Shown: in pieces, positions 55,914-57,336 of the stretch
Layout of the letters: each line of letters begins with the position of its first letter
Numbering within the stretch: the first letter of the stretch is position 1
Translations under genes and position numbers: made by a program
DNA from: Anthoceros angustus
Lineage: Eukaryota > Streptophyta > Anthocerotopsida > Anthocerotales > Anthocerotaceae
DNA length: 57,336 nt
Direction: 5' to 3'
Assembly (NCBI GenBank): GCA_010909165.1
Contig: VJWM01000334.1
Location: forward strand, 1-57,336
Notes under the pieces: model-generated
Database searches by the model: none
What the model was told of the DNA's origin: nothing
What the model saw: the letters and a program-made list of their open reading frames with translations, nothing else

Positions 55914-56151
55914 GGACTTACTCCGTCGAACGCCACCCGGACGGACTTACTCCGTCGGACCCCGCCCGGACGGACTTACTCCGTCGGACCCGCCCGGACG
56001 GACTTACTCCGTCGGACCCTGCCCGGACGGACTTACTCCGTCGGACCCCGCCCGGACGGACTTACTCCGTCGGACCCCGCCGGGACGGACTTACTCCGTC
56101 GGACCCCGCCCGGACGAACTTACTCCGTCGGACCCCGCCGGGACGGACTTA
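55914..56151. repeat. 29-bp minisatellite, nine units, each a hairpin
   Basis: GGACTTACTCCGTCGGACCC plus CGCCCGGAC repeats with starts at about 55914, 55943, 55972, 56000, 56029, 56058, 56087, 56116 and 56145. Each unit holds GACGGA-CTTAC-TCCGTC, a 6-bp stem with a 5-nt loop. Because 29 is not divisible by three, plus-strand frames stay open across the array without being a gene. Confidence 0.92.
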
Positions 56152-56311
56152 GGGTCTAGGAATTGCACACTAAGTGCAATCTGGCCAAAAATGGCCTTAT
56201 TAGCTAACTCCGCCCTATCCCTACTAAGAAGTAACCACCAAAAAAAAAACTAATCCATTAAAACAAGCCGCGGTCATGAACCATAGGATTGGCACTCCGA
56301 TTGGCAGGCGC

Positions 56312-56700
56312 AAGCGCTCAAACAAAGTTGCGGATGCTTAAGATGCTCCTCAAATGTATGTTGTAAGCGAGCACATCATCTCTCTCATTGCCGGATCACC
56401 GCAAACACGATGTCCATGGCCTTGAAAACATATTGGGCGTTCTTGTTAAAGGGCATGACAAGCCCTCCTAGAGTTGCCGGCTGCCATGAAATGCAGTCTT
56501 GGGGCGATCCTCTTCAGCCATCAGAATCTGGTTGAAGCCACCTCCAAGTCGAGTATGGAAATCGTGCTCCTCCTAAAATTGTCGAAAATCTCCTCTGGAA
56601 CAAGCATTGGGTATCTGTCTTGTGGTGTCCACGGCATTAAAGGGTCTATAATCACACATTCTCTTCTCGGTCCATAATCCGTTCTTTGTCCTTCTTATTT
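56312..56700 (-). pseudogene. Gypsy reverse transcriptase, N-terminal blocks
   Basis: Minus-strand frames read KKDKERI, CDYRPFNAVDTT, FSTLDLEVAS / GFNQILMAEEDRPKTAFHG, AMDIVFAV, and then HLKH and FERLRLP. These match motifs 1-5 of gypsy reverse transcriptase (KKDG, DYR.LN, FS.LDL..GF, DRPKTAF, MDIVF). The YIDD active site is blurred near 56,370. The sequence would join directly to 40,837 (NLRCHPSKCEFG), showing that the intervening 15.5 kb is inserted. Confidence 0.82.
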
Positions 56701-56704
56701 GGTA

Positions 56705-57336
56705 GAAACGTCGTGCCGCGAAAGTCGGATGCAGAGATGCCGTGCTTCTTGAGAAGCTTGTGCATTCCTGCCGCGACATCGAGGCGCTCACCGCCGCGCG
56801 AGACGTTCCCGGAATGTTTGCGCAACGATACGAGGTAATCCGTTCCGCATCCTCGAGAGTCTCGGCGAGCGAAGCGTTCGCCTTTCCTCGCTGCCGGTCC
56901 GATTCCTCGGCTTTCCTGGGTCGAAGCGCCGCCGGAAGATCGCTCACCTCGATGCGATCGGTCTTCGCCAAAGCGAGACCCCGTTCGACGGCGTTTGAAG
57001 TTCCCGCACGTTTCCGGCCAAAGTGCGTTCGGAACCGCTCGAGCGTCTCGTCCGAGAAGCCTCGCACGACGCTGCCCGGCGGTCGTAGGGTCTCCAGGAA
57101 TCGCTCGGCGAGCAGGATCACGTCGTCTCCTCGTTCGCGCAGCGGCGGTAGTTCGACGTTGATGACGCTGAGACGATAGAACAGGTCGCGTCGAAAATCT
57201 TCCCGCGTCGACCTCCATCTGCAGATCGCGATTCGTGGCGCAGAGAAGCGCGTGTCGACGTGAACTTCCGACCGGCTGCCGATCGGGGTGAAGGCTTTTC
57301 CTGAACGACGCGCAGAAGCTTCGCCTGAAGCGATGC
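56705..57336 (-). pseudogene. Bacterial NtrC-type sigma-54-dependent regulator, C-terminal part
   Basis: Reading from the right window edge, the minus strand gives QAKLLRVVQEK, then a stretch equivalent to the VGS..VDVR..ATN segment, REDFRRDLFYRLSVINVELP and PLRERGDDVILLAERFLETL. It continues GFSDETLERF, a frameshifted WPGNVREL block near 57,010-57,030, NAVERGLALAK and SDLPAALRP, then a Fis-type helix-turn-helix (LRKHSGNVSRAAVSA, MHKLLKKHGISASDF). This is the AAA+ ATPase end plus DNA-binding domain of an enhancer-binding protein that activates sigma-54 RNA polymerase. Walker A and GAFTGA lie outside the window. Its GC-rich coding style differs from the neighbours. At least three frameshifts are needed, so it is either error-laden sequence or decayed. 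Confidence 0.88.

Larger units (their letters stand above)
36003..56700 (-). mobile_element. Ty3/gypsy element, split into three pieces by insertions
   Basis: Minus-strand gypsy Pol appears in order from right to left. Reverse transcriptase N-terminal blocks lie at 56,700-56,312. Its C-terminal block, RNase H, the zinc-binding region and the first integrase aspartate lie at 40,837-39,472. The integrase end plus PHD finger lie at 36,902-36,003. The breaks fall inside conserved domains, so each gap is an insertion: 36,908-39,466 and roughly 40,838-56,311. Gag, protease and the left half would lie beyond 56,700 but are replaced by bacterial-type sequence. No LTR could be paired. Confidence 0.8.

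Noticed and set aside
54823-56151. CRISPR-like regularly spaced repeats
   Set aside because: The arrays are contiguous tandem units without unique spacers and lie in plant retroelement DNA with no cas genes.
55781-56159. Arg/Pro/Asp-rich repeat protein over the 29-bp array
   Set aside because: All three frames stay open because the unit is not divisible by three; it is a repeat artefact.

Overview
The window looks like repeat-rich nuclear DNA of a land plant. It holds several Ty1/copia LTR retrotransposons primed by initiator-tRNA-Met (primer sites of the form TGGTATC(A)GAGC), a Ty3/gypsy element, a pentatricopeptide-repeat (PPR) gene fragment, and a multicopy gene with a short GT-AG intron. 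A lycophyte-like genome (short introns, many PPR genes) would fit, but this is a guess from general features. The last ~0.6 kb (56,700-57,336) is different in kind: it encodes the end of a bacterial sigma-54-dependent (NtrC-type) regulator fused directly to a plant gypsy reverse transcriptase fragment, so the contig may be chimeric or contaminated there.

Layout. 1-4,440: a TTTACAA/TTGTAAA motif cluster, a decayed plus-strand gene of a repetitive family (motifs DGMDQ, GHTHDQID, VHWW), then a minus-strand two-exon gene copy. 4,440-9,505 and 12,591-15,569: GC-rich, purine-rich DNA with coiled-coil remnants, an AT-rich block and a minisatellite, interrupted by a young gag-only copia element (9,506-12,585, TSD CAAGT). 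15,570-22,453: a minus-strand copia element of the same gag lineage. 22,454-27,413: more GC-rich DNA and a partial second copy of the DGMDQ/VHWW family. 27,419-34,441: a plus-strand copia element (TSD GGGAT) with a duplicated integrase region. 34,780-35,830: a tandemly duplicated PPR fragment.

36,003-56,700 is a nested stack. The oldest layer is a minus-strand gypsy element whose integrase ends in a canonical PHD finger. Its integrase is split by a 2.56-kb insertion carrying the second copy of the two-exon gene. Its reverse transcriptase is split by about 15.5 kb that contains a copia element (41,262-54,820, TSD TTCAC) sitting in a ~105-bp tandem-repeat unit. That copia element is itself split in its RNase H by another copia element (about 46,386-52,986, flanked by ATATG).

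No gene outside the mobile elements is convincingly intact. The reading frames contain very many small indels, and some patches show a recurring change of CAG/CTG to CGG or CG between near-identical copies. This is consistent with decay of methylated repeats and/or uncorrected long-read consensus error, so frameshifts here should not be read uncritically as biological. The most interesting biological items are the integrase-PHD fusion, the gene-bearing insertion with a terminal hairpin, and the two-copy intron-bearing family of unknown function.
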